From NCBI GenBank assembly GCA_911728455.2, contig OU452221.1:5050290-5114289 (forward strand): a stretch of DNA of 64,000 bases, in the 5' to 3' direction. This stretch comes from Marthasterias glacialis (lineage: Eukaryota > Echinodermata > Asteroidea > Forcipulatida > Asteriidae). Below, piece by piece: positions 25,901 through 33,569 of the stretch. Every line of letters begins with the position of its first letter. The stretch's first letter is position 1. The notes below the pieces were generated by a model that was given only the letters and a program-made list of their open reading frames with translations, was not told the DNA's origin and ran no database searches. Both the position numbers and the translations under genes were made by a program.

Positions 25901-28900
25901 TAACTTTGCAGTTTCACCACGATAACCATTATTTTACGATCTTTTCGTGAATCACGAAGAGTTTTTGGACGTAATGCTAACAATGAAAGTAGTTCCGGTC
26001 AGCTGTCCCAAGATGCATTGGTATGAATGCTAGGGGAAGTTGGCATTCGGTGAGCTCTTGTTGGGGGCTCATCCGGATGAGCAAAACCGGGAGGACCCGG
26101 GCAAGCTTATCGAACGCACCCATCAAAGTTTGAAAAACATCATTAAGTCGTGTCCGAATCAAGCGACTTCGGCTATGGCTATGGCCGCTGGCTGAAACGA
26201 CAACAGTGAAGAATATGAATCCTTGGCGTACTGGCCGTAGCCACTGCCGAAGCCATTTATTCGGACATGGCCATACAAAGTCTTGCTACGCTTGGCACTC
26301 TTCTCTTTTATTTTTCAACTGCAGTTGCATGTTTGACATGTACGATGACCGAACTAGGCCTTTTCATTTTTGAGGGGTGGGCGGGGACAAAGAAAAATTT
26401 GTAATCGTGTTGGTACGCCCAACGTGTGACCCTGATAGTTTTAAGTTTGTTTGTGTTTTGCAAAGCAGGAAGGTTGTACTTTCTGTGTTTATGGCATAAG
26501 ATGGTATTTATTGTGAATTTTTTTTCACATTCATGTCGGACTCGGTCCAAAAACTGGCCATGCCGGTGCTGGAATGCGAGTGTGCTTGTTTTTTAGTCAA
26601 CCTCTTCGGGGATAATAGCCTCACCCGGGAAAACTCTAGAGGGCGCATGTATTTTGAACCGCCCATATTAACAAACCTGTGTTAACGAATAAACTTTTCA
26701 CAGTGTTTCAGTGTAACTCACGCATAAAATTCCCTGCTGCTGACGAATTCCTGTGTTGCTGTAAATACATCCGTTCTTACACAAATTGGGCTCCAGTCGA
26801 GGGCTTCATATGGCAAGTCAGTGCTGCTTGAATGCCCGCACTCGCCATGAATCTTTATAAGCCGTCCCAGTGGCTAGAGTACACATAGGCTACATGTGTA
26901 AAACCTTTCCTGTTGACTGATTCCATTTCAGTTTGTGAGCTCTTGTGCCAAGGGCCGCCCTGGCATTGCTGGGACGCTGTCAGCACACAAAAACATGGAA
27001 AAAAACGTTGTCTTTTTTTTTACATTTCATCTGAATTAGGTGTCTCGCTCATTGATTTACATAATTTCCCCGAAAGGACAGCATGACATAACAATGTAGA
27101 ATACTGAGCAGAAACTGAATCCTGAAAACGGCGCGGACAATAGGTGAGTTTTAAAAGTGAGAGACACGGAAACTGACCGGTCGCATGTTGAAGGCGTTAC
27201 ATCAGCAAGGTTTATTTAAGTATTCACTTTCTGTATAGTTGCAAATATTTAATAAGTATATTCTACATTGTTATGCCATGCTGTCCTGTCAGGGAAATTG
27301 TGTACATTGTTGAAGAAGACACTTAATTTGCGTAAAAAAGTCAAACAGGCGACGGTTTTTCCATGTCTTTGTGTACAAAACCTTGCTCTGCCAGCATCCC
27401 AGCAATGGTGGCGCCGCGCGCATGAGGGACTGAAATGGATCGGTCTGTAGATCCCTTGAACTGACATCACAAGCAGCTACTGTCTCCACATGGTCTGCTA
27501 TTTTGGGAGTCAAAATGCAATGCGCTTCTAACTGCATGCGCGCCGCCTAAAATGCACACTGCACAAAAACACGTATGACCTCCAAAGTGGCACAAGCAAG
27601 ATTTATCAAGTGATGACCTCAGGTTAATGGGAGACTTTTCAGGACACTAGGTGGCAGCAGACTTACCAGGTAAAATCCATTGTTCTCGGAAATGTGCACA
27701 TGCCCACAACTACGCAAACTATGTTCAACTGCTTGGGGGAAAAAAATGGGGGATTGAGGTACATGAATGGTCCACATTCACAGCTTTCCATTTGTGGTGT
27801 CCTTTACCTGGAAAAATTGTACTACCGAAATGAAGTTGACTTCTTCGGTTATGCAGAACTGTCAGTATTTTTTAATCTTAGTTATTAATTCCTAAACTTA
27901 TTTGTGCTTTTGTGAAAATGAAAAAAAAGAGGCCTGCCCGCAGACGGCTGTATCGACCCCTTGCATGCACGTCACATGCAGCGACTTAGCCACACTGACC
28001 ATTTTGGGAGTCAATAGGTTTACGTGTAAATGCCTCAATGCCTAAAATGCACAACACACTGTATAACACACAGTGACATTGATTTCCAAAATGGCTTAAC
28101 CAAGATTTTTGTGATGATGGCGTCAGGTTAATTGGGTCAATACAAAACAATGCATCTTGGGGTTTGTCACTTCGTGAAGCGCTAAACTTAAATAGGTCAC
28201 AGGATTCATCTCCACTTTTGTGAAAATGAGAAATGGCCAATCTAGTGATTTGCTGGTCATGCTAACTATTGTAATTACGAAACTAATACGTGAAACTTGG
28301 CAAATGTGGTAACAGCAATGAATGTGTCAGGAGTCTGTGCAACAAGGGATTCGCACATTAGTGGACGTGTTCGTCACTTTGTGACAACGTTGACGATGTG
28401 TGTACAAAACCAAGGGAGGCGCCGCTAAACAAAACTAAGCCCAAACACTGGAAGAACAAAGACAAGTTCTCAGTTTACCTGGTCTTATCTGGTCATGTCT
28501 GCCTGGGTGTTTTGACAGAGAGCAGGGACAAGAAACCCTTTGTGGGGAAAACATGCTGTGTAAAAATAAAAGACCGGATTGTTTTTTTCTCAGTCTATCA
28601 GTGAGTCCATCGATACGAGGAGATGAGCTGTACATAATCCTAACAGCCGTTCACTTCAGAGGTTGACATGCTTAACTTCTCACATTTCCTCTTTGTGACT
28701 AGAAACCAGACTAAGTAGCTTCCTTCTCCAAGGCTGAACAGACATGTCCATACTGTGTTTTCTGTTGGGAGAACTGCTATCTATGAAGTACTCTTTAACC
28801 AGTTGCCGCTGGGAATCTTCAATTTTTTTTCCCGTCCAGCCTGACGGAATTATTTTCTGGGATTTGCCGGAATCATTTTTCTTGAGTACCGCTGGCACAA

Positions 28901-31900
28901 AGAAACCTTGTCTTGACAGAGCCAAGAGAACAAAGGTTCTCTTTATTGCACTGTGATTTTTGTATGCTCAACCGAGGAAATGTCAAATTCATGCACCGTG
29001 AATTGCAAAACTCGGCTGTGAGCTGCGGCATAGGATTGGTAAAAATACTGAACTATGGCTGGATCCCCGGTTCACTGTGACTTACCTCCATTAAGCCAAA
29101 ATACACTGAATCAACAATGGTGGAAGCCTCTTGATGTCTCGCAATCCTCTTCTTGCAAAAGGACAAAGGTCTGGAATCGGGGATTACACAATAACCCCCG
29201 CAAAATGGCTGAAAATGGGAGAAATATTTAATAGCATGTTTCATCTTTGTGTGAGTGAAAGGAAGTGTTAGATAATGTGTGCGTGCTCTGTGCACGTGCT
29301 CTGTGCACGCTCAGTAGTGGAATGTCCAGGCGTCTTTTGTTCCGGTATTCCGATTTTACACAATGGCGTGTTTAAACATGGCACGTTTGCTGGCTCGGAC
29401 AATAATTTCTTGTATACACGATATCCGGCACCAACTGGTTAAGTAGAGGTGTTTGCCCAGAATAGAGCGGTCATCAACACAAGAATTATTTCCAACAGAA
29501 AAGCACACTCTTAAAATCTGGTTTTCCCAACAATCTTGGCCCAATTTCATGGCTCTGCTTACCATATAGAAAATTCCACGCTTACTTAAGTGTATTTTAC
29601 GGGTTGGCAAGGAATTTTTGCTTATGCGCGTGCGTAGTTCACGTAACTAAGGATTCCGTGCTTACACAGCAAGCGCAGAAATTCGGCGCTAACCTCGTAA
29701 GCGGTGAATGGTCTTCGTAAATGCAGAGTGACGCAGTAAGCAGAGCCATGAAATTAGGCCCTGGTTTATACACGATTCCAAAATACTAGGGCTTCAAGTG
29801 AATCATTTTGCTTCTTTAGTTTCTACTGGAAGACAATGTGAAATTGTTAGATTTGTAAAAACTTTTTGTTTGACGTATAGATTCTGCAAATATCAACTTT
29901 AGTTCTGGGGATTTTGTTCTTGGTACACAGAATCTAATGCCAGAAGGGTTTAAAATGAAGTGGTCAAAGAGGTGATGGGATGGATCTCTTAACTTTGCAC
30001 TAACTTTGGAATTTAACCTTTCCCCATAAACCATGTCACAGATTGGCTGCATCACACCAGTTGAGCATTTGGGCCGTTTTTCTCACCAGTTCAAATTCTC
30101 ATGAGTATCGTTTATTTTCTAATGGCTAAGGTAGTCTAACAAAAATAAAAAAGCACGACCAAATATAGCCATCTCCACAATATAAATCCAACATCTTACC
30201 GTGTTAGTAATAATGTGAAACGCCTTGAGCATTTGGGATGAAGTTGCATTTATAAAAATATCCAATATTATTACTGCTATTATGAATTGGCCGTGCATTG
30301 TGCAGCATGTAGAATGTTGTACAGTTCCGGTTCTATATGCGTCCCTAAGGCCTGGCTAAGTATTTTTTTTCTTTAAAGCCAAAAGGGAATTTCATCTCTA
30401 ACCTCAATTCTCGACGATGCAATATTAAAAGCTTTGGGCAGTGAGCAAGAAAAACAAAAAACACTTCTCAAATTTTTATTTTTCTGTGGGATCAACAAAG
30501 ATATGAGATTTCAAAAGAAACATTTCACAAAGTCGAAAAACACCTCAATGCATAATGAGCAGAGTATTTCATTGAGCTGTGCTTTTAGGAATATTTTCCC
30601 TTCAGTAATGGTACAAGAACATAGTTTCATATACCGGTAGTGAACTTGTTACCAACTGACACAGTTCAGTGAGCACACAGTCCCCGCTATCGAAGATACT
30701 ACAAAACCAAGATAGGACACTCTATTCAGAGACATGAAATGCAAAATTGGGGCGCCCGCTGTCGTTTGGTAGGTTAAACCAAAGATCGTTTACGCGATAA
30801 GTAGGCCCTACTTAATGGAAAAACTTAACGCCAAACGATCCCACCAACTAAAAACGATGAAGGCAGATCGAAAATTTTGTGTTCGGCAATAAATTGTGTC
30901 AATAATCCTTGCAAAATTGACACACAGGGAAGGGCGCCATCACGCGCTTGGTGGGTATAAAGGCATTACATCTGCAAAACAGCACAAGTGTCCTATCTTG
31001 TGTTTCTAGTAGCTTTGCCACTATCCACCAGTAGGTTTAAACTCTAGTTCCATTTTCACGCATCACCGAGCTAAGCCAAGCATTTCCAGTTCTAGTTCCC
31101 GCCGACGCACTCCATTGAGCTAATCCTATCCTCTTTAGCACTACTTAGGCAGCATGTAGGATCCAGCATTCTCCTGAAGACGATCAGAGCATACTGATCG
31201 AAATGTCAAGACTAATCTCATCATCTCTTTTCTAAAGGAGTTTTTGTATGGTGTCTCCGCAAACTTCGCTAGATTGTAAAGTTTCAATTCCTACGTGTCC
31301 ATCAACAAGGTGCTCAGGGCTCTGAATACAGTAATATTATTATGTGGCGTGTCATGGCCGAGCGGTCAAGCGCACTTGACTCAAGCTCTAGTGTTTCTGA
31401 TCAGCAGAGTGTGGGTTCGAATCCCGGTCTTGGCTCTTGTGTCCTTAAGCAAGACACTTAACCATTATTGATTTTTCCTTTGGATGGGATGTAAAAGCTG
31501 TAGGTCCTCTGCATTTTGTAATACACTTAAAAGAACCCAGTTACACTTATTATAATTATATCTTTCTGGTAATGAAACCAAGGGACCCTCAAAAGTAACT
31601 TGCTCTGTGACCCGTAGGCCTGAAGATACCTGTGTAGAGAAGATGTTGAAGAAATTTCAGGGTTTTTTTCTGCTAAGAGAAGGGATTTGCCCGGTGTTTC
31701 TGGCAGTGGCTGCTGAATATGCCGCAGCACTGTAAACCCTTGTAAGGTGCTACATAAATGGGTCTCATAATTCAAAAACGTGTCCTAAAAATTATATAAT
31801 AATAAGCGCCTTGAGTACCCAATTGTTGGTACATGTAGATGTGTGCGCCATATAAGACTTCCAGGGTGGTACCCCTGTTTATCAGGTCCTAAGAATTCCT

Positions 31901-33569
31901 GAACCCATCAGTGGTAATTCTTGATCCTGTGTGACAAATTTTCTTCTTTGTTTTTTTAGGAACAGATTTATTTTTCACGGAACTTTTGTTTGTTGAATTT
32001 TGGGGTGAACAAAGAAAAATTGACTGGAGTAAGATTTGAACCAGCGACCTCCCGGATTGACATACCAGGGATTTGAACCAGCAACGCCCGGATTAACGTA
32101 CCGGTACATTAATCTGGGGGCACTGGTTCAAATCCCACTCCAGTCAATTTTTCTTTGTTCACCTCAAAATTGAATTAGAATTTACCCAGTCAGTTTCCCT
32201 AGTGGTTTATTGCATAACTTCTGCTACAAGTATTAAAACTGACTCATGTGGACACATGTATGTGTATATTATGCGCACAAAAGCGTGCACATTTATTGAT
32301 TATGCACCCACTTTGTAGATTCTATAGTGCACAGAAAAGAATAGAAACACTAATGCACTAACAGACGTATAAAAATGTCAAGCTTTTACATAGGTTTGCA
32401 CACAAACATGGATGCGTCCGCACAGCTTCAAAACATAGGGCATGCTGGCGCTCTAGTCAATATTATATAGCACTATGGGGAAATTTCACAGATGCTTGCC
32501 TTATATTGATTGCAGGTAGCCAAAATCTAGTTTGCTGGTTGATTTCTTTGACTAAATTACTTCAACAAGCCGCAAAGGTCTTTCAGAAAAAGGATTTCTG
32601 ATGTGCAATTCACGCTAATTATCGGCCCAACGGGTTAGGTTAGGTTGTGCATGTTGAGAACCCTAATAATCCAAACGTTAAAGGACCCATGCAGTGAATA
32701 TTTCTTAGGAACATATTTTGTGCCCCATTCTTATCCCCTTAAGTGTATGAAAACTAATTGACATCCCTTTTCGATTAACTTTATTAAAAAGTGCACTTCT
32801 TTAAACATTTAAAATTGTCCATGCTTTTCCGAACAGCCGAGGGCGCTGTTGCCGTGATGTCATTTCAGGGAAACACTGTGGTTTTCTGTTGAAATTCATG
32901 AAATTGTGAACCCCAAAACTTGCATTTGTGAGAACAGTTTGCTGATTTGCTTACTGCCATGAACTTACACAACAACGAATCACTAAAAAAAAAATTTACT
33001 ACAGCAAAATATCCTAAATTCTGCTTTAAACTTTTTGTGCATAAACTAATTGTAACATTGAGGTTTCTGCCTGATATGACATCACACTTTCGCTCATGAA
33101 TATTGAAATTTGTATTAGCATAAAAAAAGGCACAAAAATACCTTAAAATGACAAAATGAAAGTCAAAAATAAGGTTAAATTGGACACAAAGGTGCATTTC
33201 CAAGGTTTGCATTAAAAAAGTTACTTTTGATGCTGCTATATGACCTTATGCGTATGACGTCACTATGAGCATTTAGTACAGGAAAGGACACCCTCGCGCT
33301 GAGGTCAAAACAGCTACAACGCACGTTCGATGCTGTGTTTGACCTCAAAGATGGTGGCGGATGCAAAAGGTGTATTGGGGATACCACTATTATATGAGAC
33401 TTGTCTAAACTTTCTATTTAATGAACCTCCATTGTAGCTCGAGGAAAATGACCACGCTTCCTTTGATGCCAAAGAAGCAGCCAGGAAATGGCGAACGGAG
33501 GAAGACATGGCTCAGGAGGCGACCAAACTACGCAAACTCTTCCCAGACTTCTACACACAAGATTTGTGA
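4824..33569 (+). CDS. FHIT: FHIT diadenosine polyphosphate hydrolase (five coding exons, complete)
   Basis: Joining 4824-4923, 6032-6177, 7966-7995, 9342-9410 and 33438-33569 gives one open frame of 158 residues plus TGA. Visible blocks are FGQHLI (4-9), FVNRKPVLPGH (24-34), the ERF and EVADMF region (44-57), LQDGPDAGQTVK (81-92), the HIT motif HVHVHI (93-98) and WRTEEDMAQEA near the C-terminus. Known for the family: FHIT cleaves Ap3A/Ap4A to AMP plus ADP or ATP through a His nucleophile, the middle His of HxHxH, here H95. Q82 matches the conserved substrate-contacting Gln and Y113 the Tyr phosphorylated in mammals. Human FHIT is 147 residues; this protein lacks one residue at the N-terminus and is longer near the C-terminus. 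All five introns, including one in the 3'UTR, have GT..AG ends. A fused Nit domain, as in flies and worms, is not visible in the 4.8 kb upstream. Confidence 0.95.
5013..5280. repeat. Degraded tandem repeat in FHIT intron 1
   Basis: About five to six copies of a roughly 45-55-bp unit containing gattgagcagcgcaatctca followed by ggattgttgctcgatct. Units differ by substitutions and small indels. The array begins about 90 bp after the donor of FHIT coding exon 1. Confidence 0.85.
5396..5517. mobile_element. Harbinger-like MITE (GGCCGTGTCC family)
   Basis: Ends ggccgcgtctaaatcaagcg and attcagacacggcc are inverted; the interior has ctatggctatggct and cggccgtagccactgcc. The left flank is taa; the right flank is aaa, a decayed 3-bp duplication. 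Length 122 bp. In FHIT intron 1. Confidence 0.75.
5575..5635. mobile_element. Partial copy of the cactaggtggcagcag MITE
   Basis: The stretch tgagaacaatgggtttacct followed by ggtgagtctgctgccacca matches one arm of the element at 23241-23347. Confidence 0.6.
6032..6177 (+). CDS. FHIT: FHIT coding exon 2
   Basis: 146 nt, phase 1 at its start and phase 0 at its end. It completes His34 (C from exon 1 plus AT) and encodes VLVSPLRVVERFRDLTSAEV through SLGLQ82. The acceptor is gctcttctaag at 6031 and the donor cag|gtattt at 6178. The HVLV..PLR.VERF pattern is the second beta-strand block of the HIT fold in FHIT, and the downstream stretch is the long helix. The Gln82 codon sits exactly at the exon end. 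Confidence 0.95.
6640..6900 (-). mobile_element. tRNA-derived SINE-like repeat (family E), minus strand
   Basis: tgggatttgaactaacgacc, then cttaccaactggaccactga, is the inverse of a tRNA-like B and A box. The body has ttgtgtttacccatacacca and gtactttcccgagtcctgtg, which match 48395-48530 in modified form. Confidence 0.6.
7045..7335 (+). mobile_element. tRNA-derived SINE (family B)
   Basis: Head gttatggccgagtgttctag, B box gtgggttcgaatcccggtcg; body gggcaaggcacttaattgct, tctcatcacccaggagtaaa, tgcccatttggctgccggtg, then ctgcatactc. Homologous to 37420-37735. FHIT intron 2. Confidence 0.82.
7966..7995 (+). CDS. FHIT: FHIT coding exon 3 (30-nt microexon)
   Basis: Ten codons encoding DGPDAGQTVK, in phase 0 at both ends. 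The acceptor is strong (ttgtttgtttttcag) and the donor is gtaagt. The DGP.AGQTV block directly precedes the HIT triad in FHIT. The exon is too short for ORF-based detection and would be missed without knowing the protein. Skipping it would keep the frame but delete part of the active-site approach. Confidence 0.94.
8261..8859. mobile_element. Non-autonomous hAT element, 599 bp
   Basis: Ends CAGAGTTG...CAACTCTG with subterminal GACTCGAGTC/GACTCGACTC, flanked by the exact 8-bp duplication CCAATGGT (8253-8260 and 8860-8867). An 8-bp duplication with CAG-starting termini is the hAT signature. Both subterminal regions are packed with gactcg/cggact motifs, resembling the clustered transposase-binding repeats of hAT ends. 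In FHIT intron 3; no coding capacity. Confidence 0.88.
9342..9410 (+). CDS. FHIT: FHIT coding exon 4 with HIT motif
   Basis: 69 nt, phase 0 at both ends. It encodes HVHVHILPRRKGDF followed by KNNDDIYTH, residues 93-115. The exon begins at the first His of the catalytic triad. The acceptor is atctttttcag (AG at 9340-9341) and the donor gtaagt at 9411. It contains H93, H95 (expected nucleophile), H97, and Y113 in the NDDIY context that corresponds to the mammalian phospho-Tyr site. Confidence 0.96.
9624..9871. mobile_element. Inverted-repeat element
   Basis: Left gattatagagcgctgaaggc, then gcaagatggg; right ccccatcttttgcttttggc, then gctctataatc, its imperfect inverse. A second internal pair is gccatttcagcaagcaa / ttacttgctgaaatggc. 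About 248 bp, in FHIT intron 4. Confidence 0.75.
9876..10085. repeat. Interspersed repeat, related inverted to 41390-41560
   Basis: The stretch gaaaatggccttgccctct, with caggcttgttt and ggacttggtcctggtgtcct, matches the reverse complement of 41390-41560 (ttgtaggcctgg, agagggcaaggctattttca and ggggcaccaaggccaagacc). Confidence 0.6.
10490..10870. repeat. Interspersed repeat, copy 1
   Basis: Shares with 34395-34740 the blocks cagggct..aattttttgggaaaa-type, aacatttgaactgtttgaat, agagaagatttat, gaattgaaagagatttatc, gagtttactgg and aaaatcactggcctcgggcc. Same orientation, FHIT intron 4. Confidence 0.75.
10871..12096. other. FHIT intron 4, no recognised feature
   Basis: No repeat shared with the rest of the window and no coding signal that I can support. 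Confidence 0.5.
12097..12246. mobile_element. Short inverted-repeat element
   Basis: Left gtgactaactagtt, aaaaaaactgcataagcttt and catagcaacaaccacttcat pair with right gaagttgttgctacgaaagc, ttatgcgg and ttttttactagttagtcat. The loop is about 30 bases. Confidence 0.8.
12385..12705. repeat. Interspersed repeat, copy 1
   Basis: Shares with 39610-39950 the ordered blocks ttttttggaacc.tacgtttg, attgtagatacataccataa, aactaacctg, ttcaaaaggtg..agcattttt and aaatctggagcggtt. Same orientation. Confidence 0.75.
13270..13385. repeat. 3' fragment of the 10490/34395 repeat family
   Basis: Contains ggacttgtccggtcgtg, gaatttactggcc, cactggcccccggacctgc and ctgtaaattttgagccc, matching the right end of that family. 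Confidence 0.6.
13934..14042. mobile_element. MITE, gggcccaatttcatgg family
   Basis: Left cagggcccctaatttcatgg, ctcagcttaccg, ggaattctgcgcttac; the inner gcttac/gtaagc and cagaattctg repeats are inverted. The right terminus is lost. Confidence 0.6.
14043..15062. other. FHIT intron 4, no recognised feature
   Basis: The ORFs of 60-85 codons here match no family I know. The stretch ends at a C-rich run (15079-15103). Confidence 0.5.
15195..15310 (-). mobile_element. Terminus of a dispersed element (tcgaaacgtgagg family)
   Basis: ctgttgcaaactgcttacca, accacaaggacctgtt, gcctcacgtttcgac and gcagagtctttctcaaaggc recur at 59775-59865 and, in part, at 20135-20185. A trailing tcgaaacgt next to a short hairpin is common at the ends of Penelope-like elements; the assignment is tentative. 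Confidence 0.5.
15526..15870. mobile_element. piggyBac-like MITE, copy 1
   Basis: Flanked by TTAA on both sides (15522-15525 and 15871-15874). Ends agccccagctcaacattggt and accaatgttgagctggggt are inverted. The 345-bp interior matches 17316-17672 in opposite orientation. TTAA flanks are the piggyBac signature; some other superfamilies also use TTAA. Confidence 0.82.
16041..16190 (+). mobile_element. tRNA-derived SINE (family D)
   Basis: The A-box region tagatagctcagttggtaga and B box aggttcaaatcctgctc give a tRNA-like head (about 16045-16117); the anticodon arm does not pair as in a functional tRNA. The body contains ttaaaatttacttatagct and agtcagcttccctactggtt. It is a SINE rather than a working tRNA gene because the same head and body recur elsewhere. 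Confidence 0.78.
16216..16416. mobile_element. Probable hAT-type MITE with GTAGCCAGG ends
   Basis: Left cagcagcgtagccagg and right cttggctacgcagctg are inverted. The subterminal regions are G-rich on the left (16267-16286) and C-rich on the right, so they also pair (gggggcac...gtgccccc). Flanks tatgtgag and tattatga are similar but not an exact 8-bp duplication. An internal direct repeat, aatgaattacatgta, is present. Confidence 0.65.
16569..16891. mobile_element. Repeat copy, gcgttcgagtagcttc family, truncated
   Basis: Shares with 25598-26121 the ordered blocks gcttccc.ggtc, gtcgtggctca, gagtcagcccc, caagaagtttgacacatt, gtagacgtgtacttttgtat, agctgggctgtaaa and tcttttcgtgaatcatgaag. Interrupted at 16892 by a Harbinger-like MITE. 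Confidence 0.75.
16892..17031. mobile_element. Harbinger-like MITE, diverged, nested
   Basis: Begins ggccctatctaaaatgg and ends attcagatatggcc, with ggctatggctatggctgtgg and gccgtagccgtagccac inside. It interrupts a copy of the repeat at 16569-16891, whose sister copy at 25598 continues differently past the same point. Confidence 0.65.
17316..17672. mobile_element. piggyBac-like MITE, copy 2, inverted relative to copy 1
   Basis: TTAA at 17312-17315 and 17673-17676; ends agccccagctcaacattg and caatgttgaggtggggct. Landmarks gcattcctataggcagagtt and atcaagatatttgtaat occur in the opposite strand of copy 1. The two copies are 1.4 kb apart and could form a large hairpin. Confidence 0.82.
18541..19000. 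mobile_element. Fold-back element with arms of about 150 bp
   Basis: Left taattcgaatcttacctgt, ctaatctcaccggattaaca, tgggttttggacg and gatattcct are mirrored on the right by aggaatatctgacgtccaaa, tgttaatccggtgagattag and acaggtaagatttgaatta. The arms pair for most of their length; the loop is about 160 bases. Confidence 0.8.
19664..19900. mobile_element. Diverged relative of the TTAA-flanked MITE
   Basis: Begins ttaaagggtgtgtacaacat, then tggtaaga, ataaatgttctcagatttt, catggtataatgatg and gaaaactttccttg, following the order of 15526-15870 with different ends. The right end is not clear. Confidence 0.6.
19913..20065 (-). mobile_element. tRNA-derived SINE (family D), minus strand
   Basis: caattttggggtgaacaaag, ggatttgaacctgcaaccac and tctactaactgagctctcca are the inverse of body, B box and A box; followed by cctatttagtcaatatcttt. 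A long G run (20055-20094) follows directly. Confidence 0.78.
20055..20094 (+). repeat. G-rich run, potential G-quadruplex
   Basis: Almost 40 bases of G interrupted by single C, T or A residues, with several runs of five or more G. Similar C or G runs are at 15079-15103 (C), 36149-36161, 46638-46653 (C) and 58695-58708. Confidence 0.85.
20130..20188 (-). mobile_element. Terminus of the tcgaaacgtgagg family, partial
   Basis: tttgttaatggcctcacgtt, tcgaccctagcagagtcttt, ctcaaaggct, matching 15245-15305. Confidence 0.5.
20650..20818 (-). mobile_element. tRNA-derived SINE (family D), minus strand
   Basis: cgggatttgaacctgcaacc, tctaccaactgagctatcta, gccagtcagaagcc. The reverse complement has an intact A and B box; the anticodon-loop position reads GTT, but the anticodon stem has a mismatch. 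Confidence 0.78.
21575..21780 (-). mobile_element. SINE-like repeat (family F), minus strand
   Basis: Shares gtagggactgaaaacccaat, ccacatgcaaggctccggtc and aggtgaaaggcagggaaaga, then cactgagccaacctga, with 35475-35640 and, in part, 37864. Reverse-strand ggttggctcagtggtgtctt and a cccgggttc.aatcc-like B box suggest a tRNA-derived head. Confidence 0.7.
21899..22091. mobile_element. MITE, gggcccaatttcat family
   Basis: Left ggcccaatttcatagagttg, then cttaagcag; right gagcagctctatgaaattgg, then gccc. The interior has aggataccagtcaaa.. and ggtaacctta. About 193 bp. FHIT intron 4. Confidence 0.8.
22541..22895. repeat. Tandem duplication, about 190 bp, two copies
   Basis: The blocks gtagccattgttt, cacgcactg-type, gtagatc, gaacttgcatatt, gaagttctgcag and agaatcttgcaact occur in order in 22541-22700 and again in 22735-22895. 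Located in FHIT intron 4. Confidence 0.85.
22900..25595. other. FHIT intron 4, mostly featureless
   Basis: Contains the MITE at 23241-23347 and a C-rich run near 23779-23803. The ORFs at 22869-23210 and 24169-24402 show no recognisable domain. Confidence 0.5.
23241..23347. mobile_element. MITE, cactaggtggcagcag family
   Basis: Left end cactaggtggcagcagactt, then accaggtaaat; right end aatttacctgttaagtctgc, then tgccacc, is its inverse. The centre is gcgcatgctcagaagtac. About 107 bp. Other copies are at 5575, 27644 and 53430. Confidence 0.8.
25598..26121. mobile_element. Repeat copy, gcgttcgatagcttc family, full length
   Basis: Left end gtgcattcgattagcttccc, then ggggtc; right end gacccgggcaagcttatcga, then acgcacc, its approximate inverse. 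About 524 bp. An internal hairpin at 25685-25732 pairs gtcagccccc..ttaacctgctt with aagcaggtta..gggggctgac. No ORF of note. Confidence 0.75.
25685..25732. repeat. Hairpin inside the 25598-26121 element
   Basis: gtcagccccccattaacctg and caggttactgggggctgac are inverted around a 4-9-base loop. The sister copy at 16650 has only the left half, so this is a local inverted duplication. Confidence 0.85.
26147..26272. mobile_element. Harbinger-like MITE
   Basis: Begins gtcgtgtccgaatcaagcga, ends ttattcggacatggcc, flanked on the left by taa. The interior has ggctatggctatggccgctg and ggccgtagccactgccgaag. 126 bp. Confidence 0.75.
26273..29538. other. FHIT intron 4, mostly featureless
   Basis: Only the partial MITE at 27644-27725 is recognised. 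The ORFs of 60-84 codons overlap each other on both strands and look random. Confidence 0.5.
27644..27725. mobile_element. Partial cactaggtggcagcag MITE
   Basis: Left arm cactaggtggcagcagactt plus accaggtaaaatccattgtt and tgtgcacatgcccacaacta; the right arm is missing. Confidence 0.7.
29539..29762. mobile_element. MITE, gggcccaatttcat family
   Basis: Left ggcccaatttcatggctctg, then cttacca; right gtaagcagagccatgaaatt, then aggccc. About 224 bp. In the middle, several gcttac/gtaagc motifs repeat. FHIT intron 4. Confidence 0.82.
30708..31000. mobile_element. MITE with caagataggacac ends
   Basis: CAAGATAGGACAC at the left end and GTGTCCTATCTTG at the right are perfect 13-bp inverted repeats, 293 bp apart. 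The interior has a second imperfect pair (gtcgtttggtaggtt / ccaaacgatcccaccaac). No clear flanking duplication. Confidence 0.75.
31165..31225 (+). mobile_element. Hammerhead-like stem-loop at an element end
   Basis: ctcctgaaga, a perfect 7-bp stem (cgatcag agcata ctgatcg), then aaatgtcaagac. It resembles the CTGANGA-stem-GAAA core carried by terminal repeats of Penelope-like elements, with an unpaired or shifted base at the stem II base. 63775-63830 has a related agcatactgttcgaaacgtc. Confidence 0.4.
31345..31860 (+). mobile_element. tRNA-derived SINE (family A) with internal insertion
   Basis: The head gtgtcatggccgagcggtca resembles a tRNA Leu/Ser A box, and gtgggttcgaatcccggtc is a B box. 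The body reads ccttaagcaagacacttaac, then ...gaacccagt. About 110 bases (31557-31670, gaaaccaagggaccctca...) interrupt the body; similar sequence occurs at 21485 and 37870. After them the family body resumes (gtttctggcagtgg, gtctcataattcaaaa). Confidence 0.8.
31975..32215. mobile_element. Head-to-head fold-back of family D SINE
   Basis: The left half (ttttggggtgaacaaagaaa, aattgactggagtaagattt, gaaccagcgacctcccggat) is followed by an inverted half (ctggttcaaatcccactcca, gtcaatttttctttgttcac, ctcaaaattgaattaga). A partial direct copy of the B-box segment (agggatttgaaccagcaacg) lies between them. The two tails point outward. Confidence 0.8.
33230..33380. mobile_element. Repeat copy shared with 3094-3240
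   Basis: Same ordered blocks as 3094-3240, same orientation. It lies just before FHIT coding exon 5, ending about 60 bp upstream of its acceptor, inside the last 200 bases of intron 4. Confidence 0.75.
33438..33569 (+). CDS. FHIT: FHIT coding exon 5 and stop
   Basis: Encodes 43 residues, LEENDHASFD through KLFPDFYTQDL, then TGA at 33567-33569. The WRTEEDMAQEA block matches the C-terminal helix of FHIT. The insert before WR and the tail after it are longer than in the human protein. The acceptor is cattgtag (AG at 33436-33437), a weak pyrimidine tract. The exon continues to 33575, where cag|gtaaac is a good donor, so the stop lies 6 nt before the last junction, too close to trigger nonsense-mediated decay. 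It is separated from exon 4 by a 24-kb repeat-filled intron. Confidence 0.93.
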   Translation, partial: LEENDHASFDAKEAARKWRTEEDMAQEATKLRKLFPDFYTQDL

